A stretch of DNA of 64,000 bases from positions 18,639,741-18,703,740 of the forward strand of contig RSEF01000031.1 of the NCBI GenBank assembly GCA_003993805.1, in the 5' to 3' direction. The position numbers were made by a program, and so were the translations under genes. The stretch comes from Himantopus leucocephalus. Taxonomy: Eukaryota > Chordata > Aves > Charadriiformes > Recurvirostridae. Shown one piece after another: positions 1 through 11,062 of this stretch (position 1 is its first letter; each line of letters opens with the position of its first letter). Below the pieces are notes generated by a model that saw nothing but the letters and a program-made list of their open reading frames with translations, was not told the origin of the DNA and did not search any database.

Positions 1-276
1 CTGGATGCAGAACTCCAGGTGGGGTCTCATGAGAGTGGAGTAGCGGGGCAGAATCCCCTCTCTCACCCTGCTGGCCATGCTTCTTTTGATGCAGCACAGG
101 ATGCAGTTACCTTTCTGGGCTGTGAGCACACGTTGCTGGCTCCTGTTGAGCTTCTCATCCACCAGTACCCCCAAGTCCTTGTGGGCAGGCTACTCTCAAT
201 CCATTTTCCTCCAAGCCTGTATTTGTGCTTGGGATTTTTCCAACTCACGTGCAGGACCTTGCACTTGGCTTACCTG
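1..276 (-). mobile_element. CR1 LINE fragment (ORF2 reverse transcriptase C-terminal part), cut by window edge
   Basis: Read on the minus strand this is the C-terminal part of the CR1 ORF2 reverse transcriptase. The frame across 63-248 contains a recognisable run of the family: a tyrosine-arginine-leucine-glycine stretch, a decayed 'DLGVLVD'-like motif, then 'QQC..AA.KA..ILGCIKR.VASR'-like residues. The frame carries substitutions and a shift relative to the family, so it is not functional. The sense strand runs leftward, so the 3' end of the element lies outside the window. Similarity fades after about 276. CR1 is the dominant non-LTR retrotransposon of birds and is usually 5'-truncated, as here. 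Confidence 0.9.
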
Positions 277-2746
277 TAGCCTGACCTCCGTGTCTTGATG
301 ACATAAGTACGTGATGAGGTGGTAATAATTCCAAGCCATGTATATCCACTGAAAAAAACCACAAGTTGTACACTCAAGGTTGTTTTTGTGTTTGTGCTGA
401 TTTTTGGTTGCTGCTATTAATATCCCTCTTGTATAGTCCTGTCCCTTCCTGACCTTTTCTTAATGGTTTTCTGAGAAGGCACCTTTCTTAGCAGTGCATT
501 AGCCATTTACAATGTATCTGTAGGGCATGGAGCCCTGGAGAACAATGTAAATTAGCTCATACTTTATAATATCTTGCATCCGAGGCAGAAATCTACGCCA
601 CATTACTCCTCTCTATGGCACTTTCCTATATAGACATACCTGAGCTTACAAACATTAGCTGAATGTTTGTATCGTCGTCACAGTGAAACAACTGCATTTT
701 CCAGGTATCAGGCATATCAACAAGATAACCCAAGGAAGAACATCATTGAAAGTATCTAGAGAACCACAGCTAAAGAGTTATTGGTAGTCAGACACAGTAA
801 TTTGGAGGACCCACCTCCCTCTCCCCCTCCATCCTCTTCTGTGGCTGTTTCCCAAGAGGGCTGCTCAGGAGAAAAGAGGAATGTTTATTTGGTAACAGGA
901 CATAATTACCTTGAGCACTGTTTACAGAAAACAGGCTGGCTACTATAAGCAGACTGAACCATTACAGCACAAAGCCTGCTCAAAACACTTAGCTGCAACA
1001 TTCAACATGGTAATGACTCAGGCCTCTGGGGAAGACAGAGCACAAGGGTCAAACATTAAAACAACATTAGTTAAAAAGCATGTATGTTAAGGTCATGGCT
1101 GGAAGAACATGACATTTTTCATACATCTCAGAAAAGTATAGAAATACAACTTGTCCTCTGTAGAATGCTCACTTTTTAGATGCAAAGTAGTCTGTGACCA
1201 TGAATAGTTATGAATTATACTTAGTTAATGCTGATGCTGTGCTCTCCAAAGGCTTTTTCTTTTTCTGCCATGTGGAGATGCCCCAGAAATTCAACCAAAG
1301 AAAAGATGTGGGCAGGAACAAAAGACCCCAGCCAGCTGCCAGATTTGTTCAGAACAGTACAACGAGTGTGGTCCTAGAAAGGAGGAAATCACTGCTGCGC
1401 AGTTGGAATCAGTTCTTTCATTCAGTGTCAGAACAAGGCTTTCTAGCAGCGTTCCTACATGCGGTGCAACTTAACAAATGTAAGAATGGCTGTATTCAGC
1501 CAGACCACAGTCCATGTACCTAAGTATCCTGCCAATAGTAAATCCTTTGGAAAGATTATAGGAATGGGACCAGAAGACATTCATGCTTCTCAAGATTATT
1601 CTCTCAAATGGCAACCCTTTACAGCACTTTGTGTTGGTCTAGGGAGCAAGGTTCAGCCCTGGGCAGTTAAGTATCTATGGTGCTTAATTGTGAGCATGCC
1701 CTGAGGCATGGTTTTGGCTCAGGCTAACTGTCTTTGAGATAGTGCTCAGGAACTGTTCAGGGACTATTTTGTGCAAAGGACTGTTCCCACTGGCAGAATG
1801 AACAAGACTGCATCAGGTCTGACTCCAGTTCCCTGCAGCTTTTCCTCTACCATTATTCCAGCACACATAGCTTCCCTCATACTGCACTGCAGGGTGTGTA
1901 TTAAATCCCCTCAGTTTCATGCAATTTCATGCAGTAAAAACACCACTAGAAAAGGCTGCAACTCTGTTTGCACATTATTCACTTGCAGCTACCTCCTCCC
2001 AACCCGCAGCATAGAAATTATTACAATGTTTTGGGGCTGCAGAAGGCACCAGAGAAACCTGGGACCAAACACTATGCAGCTTGGACAAAGCTGACTGGAG
2101 TTGATTGGCCTCCATACTCTGCCCTGTGCTATTTAGCTTTATGGGAATAGCTTTTCATTTAAAAGTTCTTAGTATTTAATTTTCAATGAACTCGTTTGCT
2201 CACTTTTTGAATCTGTATAAGATTTTACCGTCTGTGACCATACTAGAACATGGAGTTCAGAGCTTTTTTCTGGGAATAACCAATTCACATCCCTTTGTTT
2301 AATACATGCACTTTTGGGCTGTATCTGGTCAGGTGCCTTTTGTGACCTTGGAAAAGCAAAAAGTCCAAACAAATCCATAGAGATGGGACACCTCCAGTGA
2401 TTTCTTACTACTAGGCAGAATGATAAGAAGGGCTGGAGGATCCAGAACACCCAGCTACAGAGCTCTCTGGGCTCTGATTGACTACTGCCTCTTGAGCACT
2501 CACACACTTATCCTAGTGAGGAAACAGTTGGTCAAGACATTGTGGGTGCTGTTCTAATGGCTAGCCAGTCATTACGGTTCTCGCACAGTTAAGGAATTCT
2601 TCTGCAGACCAGTTACAAAGGCTTTGCAAGTTGGCTTTAGGGAGTTAAAAATATATTGGGCATTAGGTTACTGGGAATCAGAATTTTCTTTATGGCTAAA
2701 AAGATGTTGTGTAAATGAGCTCCATCTTTGGAAGTGTATGCTATTA
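277..2746. other. Unique non-coding sequence, no recognised gene
   Basis: AT-rich sequence without a recognisable gene or repeat. Open frames of 60 to 112 codons occur on both strands (for example 1194-1523 plus and 2169-2507 minus), but none has a recognisable domain and such lengths are expected by chance. A short open segment at 495-546 has a tandem AG acceptor (491 or 494) and a GTAAAT donor. It ends in a phase that would fit the tentative exon at 3495-3554, but the evidence is too thin to call it. Confidence 0.5.
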
Positions 2747-2810
2747 TGTGTATATATATACGTGTATCTATGTATGTATATATATATATATATATATACA
2801 CACACATACA
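2747..2810. repeat. TA/CA dinucleotide microsatellite
   Basis: Alternating TG/TA/CA dinucleotides, with about 11 uninterrupted TA units near 2777-2799 followed by four CA units, and imperfect TG-TA units before them. It sits about 40 bases before a CR1 3' end. Alternating pyrimidine-purine runs like this are length-polymorphic in vertebrates. The open frames crossing it on both strands are low-complexity artefacts. Confidence 0.9.
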
Positions 2811-2851
2811 AACTTATGGTCTTGCTGGGAAACCTGAAGGATTGTTCCTCA

Positions 2852-3071
2852 CAGGACACAGAAACTTTTTTACTGTGACCAAGCACTGGAACAAGTTGTC
2901 CAGAAAGGCTGTGGAAACTCCATTCTTGGAGATACTCGAAAGCTGTCTGAACATGTTTCTGGGCAACAAGTACTAGGTGACCCTGCTTAAGCAGGGGTTT
3001 TGGACGAGATGACGTCCAGAGGTCCTTTCCAGCCTTCACCGTTCTGTGATTCTATGATTCAGTGATTCTGT
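2852..3071 (+). mobile_element. CR1 LINE 3' end with ATTCTGTG-type tail
   Basis: Plus-strand CR1 terminus. The frame at about 2864-2974 reads as the last residues of ORF2 (a 'FFTVT.HWN.L...V..P.LEI...CL..FLGN' pattern). Next comes the short 3' UTR with the family's 'gcaggggttttggac-agatgac-tccagaggtc' arrangement. The element ends in about three degenerate copies of the octamer ATTCTGTG, the diagnostic 3' tail of CR1. It is heavily 5'-truncated at about 220 bp and has no intact coding capacity. Confidence 0.92.
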
Positions 3072-3494
3072 TAAAAGGCTAAAGAGACTTCCATGAAGCT
3101 GAAAAAAAATGAACAAAGGAATCATTGTAAACCTGGTTGACCTAATGAATCCTTCAGATTTGGGAGAAAACAAGTGCCAATTATAGTGAACGAACAGCAC
3201 CTTTGTCTCTTAAAATTGGATTAGGAAAGTCTTATTGAGGGGAAGCAGTGATTTAGGTTACGAAGTAATCTGCCAAGCTCAAAAGTGGAAGCTCAACCTG
3301 CCTCTATCAGCTGCAGTTGTACAGAACACAACACAAAGCAACAGTCCTGTTGCACCAGCAAGGCTAGAAGGGCTTACTGAAGGGCTGACCTTGCTATGAA
3401 GTCCTATTTATACAGAGCATGGTTAACAAGAAAGGTCATATGTGCCAAAAAAAAAAAGGTAAGGAAAACGACCCTTTAGTCTCCTCTCCCCCAG

Positions 3495-3554
3495 AAAACC
3501 AGATTAAGATACTTGTCTTCAGTCAAATGCATGCTCTATGACAACTCTGTTCAT
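3495..3554 (+). other. Tentative coding exon 1 of an unrecognised gene model (phase 0 to 0)
   Basis: A 60-base segment bounded by a very good acceptor (a pyrimidine tract ending in cccccag at 3494) and a good donor (GTAAGA from 3555). Only one frame is open through it, giving 20 codons that begin Lys-Thr-Arg-Leu and end Asp-Asn-Ser-Val-His. The segment is symmetric, starting and ending in phase 0, so it is compatible with the segment at 7206-7324. I do not recognise the peptide. Splice-like pairs of this quality are expected several times in 64 kb by chance, so the call rests on its place in a phase-consistent series. Confidence 0.2.
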
Positions 3555-4083
3555 GTAAGAAAGGATCTTATTTCAGAGTTGTTCCTTTAGATCTACATTC
3601 TGAGACAAAATCACAACTGAATATAAGATCCCTCAGGTTTCCCTTTACATTATAACTTATTTACACATAATTCTGTAAATTCATTGAGATGCATAGCAGC
3701 AGCTCTTGCAGCTGATGATGCCGTAGGGGGAGCACAAAGGACCCTGACTGTCCTGCCAGCAGCGCCCATATCATTCCAGAATGCACCTCCTGCAGCTTGG
3801 AGCATTATTCTGAATTAATGTCTGCAATGTTGGGGTCAGGATCTTGTTCACAGGTGTGCTTTCTCTACATATATAAGCTCTCAATGAGCAAATATATAAA
3901 AATACAGTGAGATTAATGAAATTACGAGAATTACAATGCCTTGGATATTGTTTGTTATTAATTTTGATAACCTGATGCACTAGTATAAAAATGGTTGTTA
4001 TAGCAACGTAAAGTCATGTCAGAGTTGGATGTGTTAATTGGCATGCAGCGTGAATAGCTCATTCACCAGTTTCTGTTGCTATG

Positions 4084-4133
4084 GAAACATAACTGTCATT
4101 TTACACTGATGACAAAGAGCTCAGTTATGTTTT
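4084..4133. other. Imperfect hairpin (inverted repeat)
   Basis: The arms at 4085-4095 and 4122-4132 are perfectly complementary over 11 bases, with one further G-T pair outside. An inner TCAT/ATGA pair lies at 4096-4099 and 4109-4112, leaving an asymmetric bulge on the 3' side. A strong pyrimidine tract follows. The fold is too irregular to call a microRNA or a snoRNA from sequence alone. Confidence 0.4.
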
Positions 4134-7100
4134 TATTTTTTTCTTCCTTCCAGCATCTAGGGTTTATTTAATTACATTTAATAAAGAATGCAAGTCCTAG
4201 TCTCAGGGCAATGAAGGATTTCTTACCCGAATTCAGTATTTACATTCCAGCAATGCTGGAAATTCCATGCACTCTTTCTTTCCATGTTCTCTGTGCTTTG
4301 AAATTCGAACACAGATTTGAACTCTATAAGTTAATGTACTGGTTAAGACATACCCTCACAAATGCACGATGAGTTATATTAGAAGAACAACATATGTTGC
4401 AGTTCGGTCTTCAGGAACCTTGTCCTCACAACATTTTTCACATCCAGTCTGTCCAGTCTCCTCTTCAGTGGCATGGAGCAAGTCTGTATCGCTTGGCTTG
4501 GGCAGTCTCAGTTTCATTTGCCTTGTCTGCCTCCCTTGCAAACCTTCCATTTCATTGTTTTATTAGACCTATGTTTCACATATGCTTCAGAGCCAGGCCC
4601 ACTTCCCTTCTCTGTGCTCCCTGTCCAGTGTCAGTCTCTCCCTAGCTCTACCATGGATATCTCGTGCAGCTTCATGACAACAGACACTTGCCTCTCCCGG
4701 TGCAGTCTGCATCCTTCTCCCACATCTGCCTCTTGTATTTTCTTCATACAAGTCTGGGGGGCCTTCCACCTTCTTCTCATTGCCTTCACCTAGCAGTGAG
4801 GTCAGAGAAAACACTAGCAATATAGTGTCCCTGTTTCTGATTCTGGTTCCTGTATCAATATTGTCTACCGCCGGTAGTATCCCATGGTTACAATCTGAGG
4901 GATTGCCTCAGACTGTTCTGGGCTGGGCCATATGCAGGAATAGGACATCTTCACCATAACAGCACAAGACACTTTCTTGGTAGATATGCTCCAAATTTGC
5001 CAGATTTTAAATAGAAAACACTAGAAATTTCAAAAATTTCCAGAATTTTCTAACATGTGGAAGACAATACCTTTTCTCTGTCTTTATTCTCAGAGAGTAA
5101 ATTGTTTTGGGTAAAATGTTCCTCATATTTCTGGACTGATTCATACCTTTAGGAGTGAAAACTTGAGATCAAGTGGACAAAATTTAATAAATCTACAACT
5201 TTTGAAGTAAAATATTGTGACAACAAGTGCCAGGTATTCCTAAGGACTGATGAAACATCAGCTATAGATCATACCTCTAAAAATGGAAGAATCTAACGTG
5301 GAAGAAGTTAGATGTGTAGTGCTTTGTGCTGCCCTAGAAGTCTGTCTAGGGTTTAGTTTCTGATGTTGGTGATGCAGGGATAAACTATACGAACAACACG
5401 AGGCACACCAGTGTTCCAATGCTGCCCCTACATGTTTAGCATGGGCTGGGATTACAAAAGAGCAATACATGGAGAACCAGCTTCTGGCTGAAATTTTTTG
5501 GAGAGAGCTGTCAGCATGCTGACCACAGGGTGTTTCTATAAATGACTGCCTGCATACTCACTGAATAACACTGTGTTATTAATAATAGCACCAATGTCTT
5601 TTGTTCAGTGTAATTTTTTATTTAAAACAGAAATAAAAAAGGCATAAAGAGATAAGTTTTCTTTGTTGTCAGTGGAGTCACAGATCTCACAAAGTACTAT
5701 TTTCCACTTGTCAGTGTTTCTGGGTTTTTTTTTTCCCTGTCTCAAAGCATTATGGCATGTGAATTGTCAGTAAAGGAAGAGCTGTCAGAGGAAGAGAAGC
5801 CCAGAAAGCAATTGGAACTTGGCTGAACAAGACAAATTCCTTCCTAGGTGTTAAAAACACAAGTGAGCTCTATAAATCCAATCTATGCTTTGTTACATTT
5901 GGGAAAGCAGTGGATTTCCTCTTAGAATTTATTTTCTTCCTGAGAATTTTAAATAGTGCAGAAATATGTGATTCTGACTGCTTATTATTTGCCTTAGTAA
6001 CAGCAAATACTAATGAGAAGAAACATTATCTTCTTTGGATCACTTGCAACAGCAGTATCTTACAGTTCTTCTGTATCCTGGTATTGTTAATTGGATACTG
6101 CAAAAAGGTCTTCAGTACCTCAGTTAAAAACATCATTGATTAGTGTTACAGCCATAAAGATTTCTAAAACCAATTCTATCTGGAGCATGCAAAAAATGCA
6201 ACCCTATTTCCCAAAACTGACAGCACAGGGGCTGAACTAGTCAGAGGAATGACACATAAAGCTAAACCAAAAGCATTCATTTACTAATCTTTTTCCCAGT
6301 CTTTCAGTGAAATCATGGCATAATTATGAAGTTATTAAAAGAAATGCCTCCTAATTGAAGGGGTGGTGTTATTCCCATAGCCTTTTAAAAATATTTTAAT
6401 GTCTTCAAGTATTGTCTCCCTGTAAACTGTTCCACTTCTAATATTAATTCTTTCTGCAAATCATCTTACCACATCACTTACTTGTATTTCCCTAACGTGA
6501 CAATAAGCAATGAAGAAAACAAAGGAGGTGTTTCAAATGTAATTCAATCATAGTTTCCCCAAGCAAATAATTCACTTTAAAACAGGATCAAATCTCACAC
6601 ATTTCCAGTGAGAAGAACAAATTTTCTATGTTCTACCTTGAGACATTATTCGCAAGCAGATCCAGAGGCTGCTTTAATGAACCTGTTCTTCAAACTGTTC
6701 TGTATGAACAATGCATGCATCTGATGCATGAGCATTTCCTCCGGACATACAGTTTGGTTAAGACTTTCCCACTCCTCCCTTTCCTGAATTACTTGTTCCC
6801 ACTATCAAGCTGCTATTGACTCCATTCATCAGAATGACAAGTCTAATCATGGAACCAATTCAGTCAATGAAATTATTAATTTCAAAAAATGAAATTCAAA
6901 AGCAAAAATATTCTTTAGAGGCCTTAATTTTATCCATATCCTTTCATAGAGGAAGTTGGATGAAGGTGAAAAAGGAAGGACAGAAACCTCTTAAAATAGT
7001 TTTGCCACAGGAGAAATTATAAGGTTGAATCACAGCTATAGTGAGACTCTGCCAACCCCCTGGAGATGCTCTTTTCTTGTGTCCATTTTGCACATTGCAG

Positions 7101-7205
7101 TGGTGTGCAGACATGCCCGAGCTAGCTCCACATAATATTGTCAGCAGGATAAATTGGTTTCAAGCTACTTAGTGTAGGCTGCTTCCACTTTCCCACCTAG
7201 CTCAG

Positions 7206-7324
7206 CTAGAGCCTTCTGATGTAACTGTAATCTGTGCGCTGGAATACTATGTGGCAACCTATAGTCCAGTAAATTTACAGTGCAATTGGGCTACTGAAGA
7301 TACGCCCCTCAAAATTGCATCATT
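7206..7324 (+). other. Tentative coding exon 2 (phase 0 to 2)
   Basis: 119 bases are open in one frame (39 codons plus two bases), with a pyrimidine-rich tract before the acceptor and a consensus GTAAGT donor at 7325. Two acceptors are possible, AG at 7199-7200 and AG at 7204-7205; the second gives phase 0 and fits the preceding segment. The translation contains mixed hydrophobic and polar residues such as Ser-Asp-Val-Thr-Val-Ile-Cys-Ala-Leu-Glu-Tyr-Tyr, like a folded domain, but matches no family I know. It is one of the better-defined members of the series. Confidence 0.22.
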
Positions 7325-7775
7325 GTAAGTAGCACTTGCGGTTGACTTAGGATGCAAAATACTCTCTTAGTGAAATTCTGATCTCAATGATACCACTGTC
7401 AAAGTTTTCTCTGTCTTTAGTGTAGGAAATATTTCATCCTTTGCAGGTACTAAATGCTGAAGGGCATGTTTTGCTACTACTATTTGAATCATATCTTCTT
7501 AATGTATTGAGTTTCCAAGAGAAATGACCTATCAGCACTGCACAAACAGATAGTCCAATTACAACACAAACATTTTCAGTATATGTACCACACCCTCACA
7601 AAACCTCTTTACCTGGGTAGTTCTTTTGAAAGCAGCATTAACTGGCCTAAGGATACCTCAGCTTTTTTCTGTGTGTCAAATTCACAGCTGGAAATCATGG
7701 CATTAGAGAAAGTAACCACTGTTTTCACTCAGCTGAAAACAAACATTGCTGAAACGTACATCTGGGGTCATTCAG

Positions 7776-7902
7776 AATTTCACTTCTCCAAATGCAGTTT
7801 TGTCACTATATGTTCATATCCGATTCACTGGAAAAGGTGCCTAATGACCTTTTTAAGAGCTTCAGAGTCACATTAACTTTTGAATGCCCCAGCAAGTTAA
7901 AA
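7776..7902 (+). other. Tentative coding exon 3 (phase 2 to 0)
   Basis: 127 bases open in the frame continued from 7324 and ending at a GTGAGT donor (7903). The acceptor AG at 7774-7775 has a weak pyrimidine tract. A better-looking acceptor ends at 7797, but it gives phase 0 and would need another exon in between. The translation includes a run Asn-Asp-Leu-Phe-Lys-Ser-Phe-Arg-Val-Thr-Leu-Thr-Phe-Glu-Cys that looks beta-rich. I do not recognise a domain. An overlapping frame (7583-7876) is open too, so openness alone is not evidence here. Confidence 0.18.
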
Positions 7903-9165
7903 GTGAGTGAAGTGAAAAGGATAGTAAATCCAACATAAGTAAATAATGGATTTCAAAGCAGTTCAGCATGTGGTGTTAGAAAATGAGACTGTATTACAGA
8001 ATAACACTTGTAGAATAAAAGTTCCAACATCAGAGACATCATCTGTTATGAAGAAGTTTGGCAGGTGGGTTCAGTGATGTCCACAGGCATCTCCATATTG
8101 CAGAGAAGCCTACGTATGGTTATAACTTTACTATAAATGGAGCCTGTTACAATTTAAGCAAGTGGGAACTTTCCTGGTTGTTTAGGTGAGACTTGGTCTG
8201 CATCCTACGCAGCTGTTTTCAACTGAGGTCAAGAACCTTATGTAGAGTTGGACACAGCCCTTATGTGACCTGGGATGGGGAAATGGTCCTTCTTTCAACA
8301 AGGGTCCTGTGTGGTGCTGAGGCATGCCCAGCATCATTACACTGTCCCCATCAGAGAGTTAATCAGGCAGCTGCTCAGGCACAGAGCCGCCAGCAGTGGG
8401 GTCCCACAGGCAATGTCCTACAGCCATAGAAACAAGTCTTAGGCCTTATTTTCTCCCATTTCCTACTCCCCTGCTGCAGCCCTGGCATCATTCAGTCTGA
8501 TGTCATACTTGATAAGCATACACATGCCAGCATCACGGCTGGCAAGAGGAGAGGAGACAGGAGCTAATGGGGGAAGGCCTGTTAATAAACTCCCTTCCTT
8601 CTTCGTTCTGCTTCCCCATACTTTGATAGATCGCCCCTCTCGCTGGGGCAAAGCAGAGCAGCAATTGTGTTACTCCGTTTTCACAGAGGATGGTGTTTTA
8701 CCAAGTGGCTGTATGAAAATCCTTCATTAGCTCTTTATATCAGATGTACTAGGAAGGGTATCTAATCCTATGTTACTGATGCGGCATTCAAAATGCGACA
8801 TTCTCAAAAAGAATAATTCAATATAGTTGCAGCTAGAAACCTCACTGTAAGCGACTATGTGGAACAAGGCAAACCAAAAGCTAAAACACTTTAACTGGCA
8901 GTTCTTGAGCAGTACAATACTCTCTCTGTTCAAGTCCTTTTTAAAATGGCATTTTTTAAGAATCCAAGGACTCAATGTCATTTCGGTAAACATTTCATAA
9001 ACCTGTTATGAAATTGACTTCTAGAGATCTAGCTAGTTTGTTGGAAAAGAAAACTGCTGCCCCCGGTGAGAAACTGATTTTCATCTAAATCATTTGGACT
9101 CTAGGGAAAGCAAGTGGAATTTCATATGCAATAGAAGTTAGCCACAGACCGTATTTTACCTGCAG

Positions 9166-9241
9166 CTATTAGGTCAACATCAAAATGATTTTGTCAATGT
9201 ATCAGTACATTATCTAACCCTCAAAATTGAGGGTTGTCCTG
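9166..9241 (+). other. Tentative coding exon 4 (phase 0 to 1)
   Basis: A 76-base segment between a good acceptor (AG at 9164-9165 after a gtattttacctgc tract) and a GTGAGA donor at 9242. One frame is open for 25 codons plus one base, including Gln-Asn-Asp-Phe-Val-Asn-Val-Ser-Val-His-Tyr-Leu-Thr-Leu-Lys-Ile. Start and end phases agree with the neighbouring segments. The product is unrecognised. Confidence 0.2.
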
Positions 9242-10112
9242 GTGAGAAGTAGACCCAAAAATCTAACAATGAACTCAGCTGCCTTGTAATCCCAGATTTC
9301 CTGGTGGAAATATCAGGCTTAGCCAAGAGGGATCTCAGTCAGCTGTGTGATGCTGCTGCAAAGTGTCTTACTAGAAAACTTAGTCCAGGTAGCAAACTGC
9401 AGAGGAATATATTCTACCTAGTATAACACAAGGGTAGGACTGCATCCAAAAAGGATAAGCATAATGGAAGTTCAGACTCATTTAAATGAGTTTATGCAGT
9501 AAACCATTATTCCAGTACCATTGCCCAGAAGAATACAGACATTGATACTATGACTCTAAATAGGTGCTGTCATGTACTTGATTCACTTACTAACACTTTA
9601 ATGGTGAAAAATCACTGTTAAAATGCAAGAAAGTGACTGTAGTCTTTACTCATCTCTCCTGTACTTTGTACAGGATTTTTCTCAGGCTGTAAACCTTGCA
9701 GGCCAAGAACTGTCTTTCTGTAAGTTAAAATATTTTGATAGCTACCAGAACTCAAGGAATAAACAATAATAACGTTCAACTCTTCAGGAAAGGTTGTTTT
9801 CACACTGTTTCTTATGAGTTCTGGCTTCTGTTAAACATAGTTGCGTGGATAGCTGCTGCTTGTGGAAAAAAATACACCCTGTTCTCAGACAATTACACTT
9901 AGTGTCACAAAAATTTTGTTCTCACTATGCGCAAAAATGGATCTAAACTGTTATAGGGAAATGTACCATGCTATTTTCACCTCTTCATAAATGTAACAGC
10001 ATTCCAAAGTTTGAAAGTTTCACTTTCCACGGAGAACTTCACGCTCCTTCAGACAGTAAGAGTTCAATCTTTACAGGCTGTGGTTGCCAGCTGTTTTCTT
10101 GAACTTTCTTAG

Positions 10113-10143
10113 GATTAAATGACCTTTGCAAAATTCTACAAAA
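10113..10143 (+). other. Tentative coding micro-exon 5 (phase 1 to 2)
   Basis: A 31-base segment with a pyrimidine-rich acceptor (AG at 10111-10112) and a consensus GTAAGT donor at 10144. Of the three frames only one avoids an early stop. It starts in phase 1 and ends in phase 2, exactly what the segments at 9166-9241 and 18343-18391 require. The implied residues are Leu-Asn-Asp-Leu-Cys-Lys-Ile-Leu-Gln. Micro-exons this short are real in vertebrates but also easy to find by chance. Confidence 0.18.
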
Positions 10144-10599
10144 GTAAGTTTTGATGGTAACTTTACTTGCTGTAGTTGTCACTGTACGGTTGGGTTCCTT
10201 TCAGTTTCAAACATATGTTGGAACCATTAAAACATTGCCTCACTCTGACGGTTGTCATTTGCGATAGTACTGAAGCAGCAGGGAAGTACTGAGGTCACAG
10301 TGAGTACCATGTGAAGAGTTCCTCACATTAAAAATAAATACCTCACTCCCCTTGCACAGCAGGAACCAGATTTGCACACTTTAATTGGCAAATGTTGCTT
10401 TGAAAATCAGAACCATAGTACAATTGTGGTGGTGTGCTCTCCCCTCTTCCCCTTCCCCAGCTCCTGCTCAAGCCTGTCAGTGGGAGTTGTGATGGGTTGC
10501 ACCTGGACTTTGAGGGATGTATGGCAACATAGCCAAATGCTGTCTGGAATGGGGACCTAGATGTCTTGCTGCTATGCAAATATGACTATAGGTCAAATC

Positions 10600-11062
10600 A
10601 TATTACTCTATTAATAATGGGAAGCCCAGGGCCCACTGAGTTCTCCTGCACAGCAGCGGGCTGCATGCCAGGATCTCCCCTTGAGTAGGGATGCCTGTCA
10701 AGGTTACTCCTCGAGGTTAAGGGATTCCTTGTCACAAGAGATCCTCAGTAAGTGACTGATAGCACGCTAAACTTTGAAATCTTAGCTAGGTGATATAAAG
10801 GATTGATTGCGCATACATAATCCTTTAGATATAAACCGTTCACCAAGTCTGGGATTAAGATTGAATCCAGCCACACCTAGACTCCTCTCTGAGAAGGAGT
10901 TTAAAAAGCAAGGGGGTCCTCTCTGAACCTCGTGTCTCCCTGACAGTTCTGTCTGACCCTGTCCTCTATGCAGTAAATCCTCTGTTGAGTTAGAGGAGTT
11001 TTACGTCATGTAAATGAATTGGCAACACAGCTTCAGGCATTGTCAGGGGAACCAATGCTGCC
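10600..11062 (+). mobile_element. Possible solo LTR remnant, family uncertain
   Basis: This stretch has locally higher GC and an LTR-like order of signals on the plus strand. There are two TATA-like boxes (gatataaa near 10792, agatataaa near 10829), then a pyrimidine-rich section with a 'cctctctgaacctcgtgtctcc' look, then a 'cagtaaatcctctg' section that could be a degenerate polyadenylation region. It also resembles avian LTR sequences I have seen, but I cannot name the family. No flanking internal retroviral region and no clean target-site duplication are visible. It could instead be another ancient repeat. Confidence 0.35.

Larger units (their letters stand above)
3072..10599. other. Mostly unique non-coding sequence containing tentative exons
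   Basis: About 7.5 kb without recognisable repeats. It holds an A11 run at 3447-3457, an imperfect hairpin at 4084-4133, a pyrimidine-rich stretch at 4440-4760, and four of the tentative exons listed separately. Open frames are short and unrecognised. Strong acceptor-like polypyrimidine-AG sites without a convincing donor occur near 4153, 5093 and 8480. Confidence 0.45.

Noticed and set aside
3416..3458. A short open segment ending in AAAAAAAG before GTAAGG, phase-compatible with other candidates
   Set aside because: It would leave an intron of only 36 bases before the much better segment at 3495, which is too short, and the poly-A content makes the match unconvincing.
4454..4797. Pyrimidine-rich region with several open frames and acceptor-like AG sites
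   Set aside because: C/T-rich DNA lacks stop codons by composition. The donors are poor and several incompatible models can be drawn.
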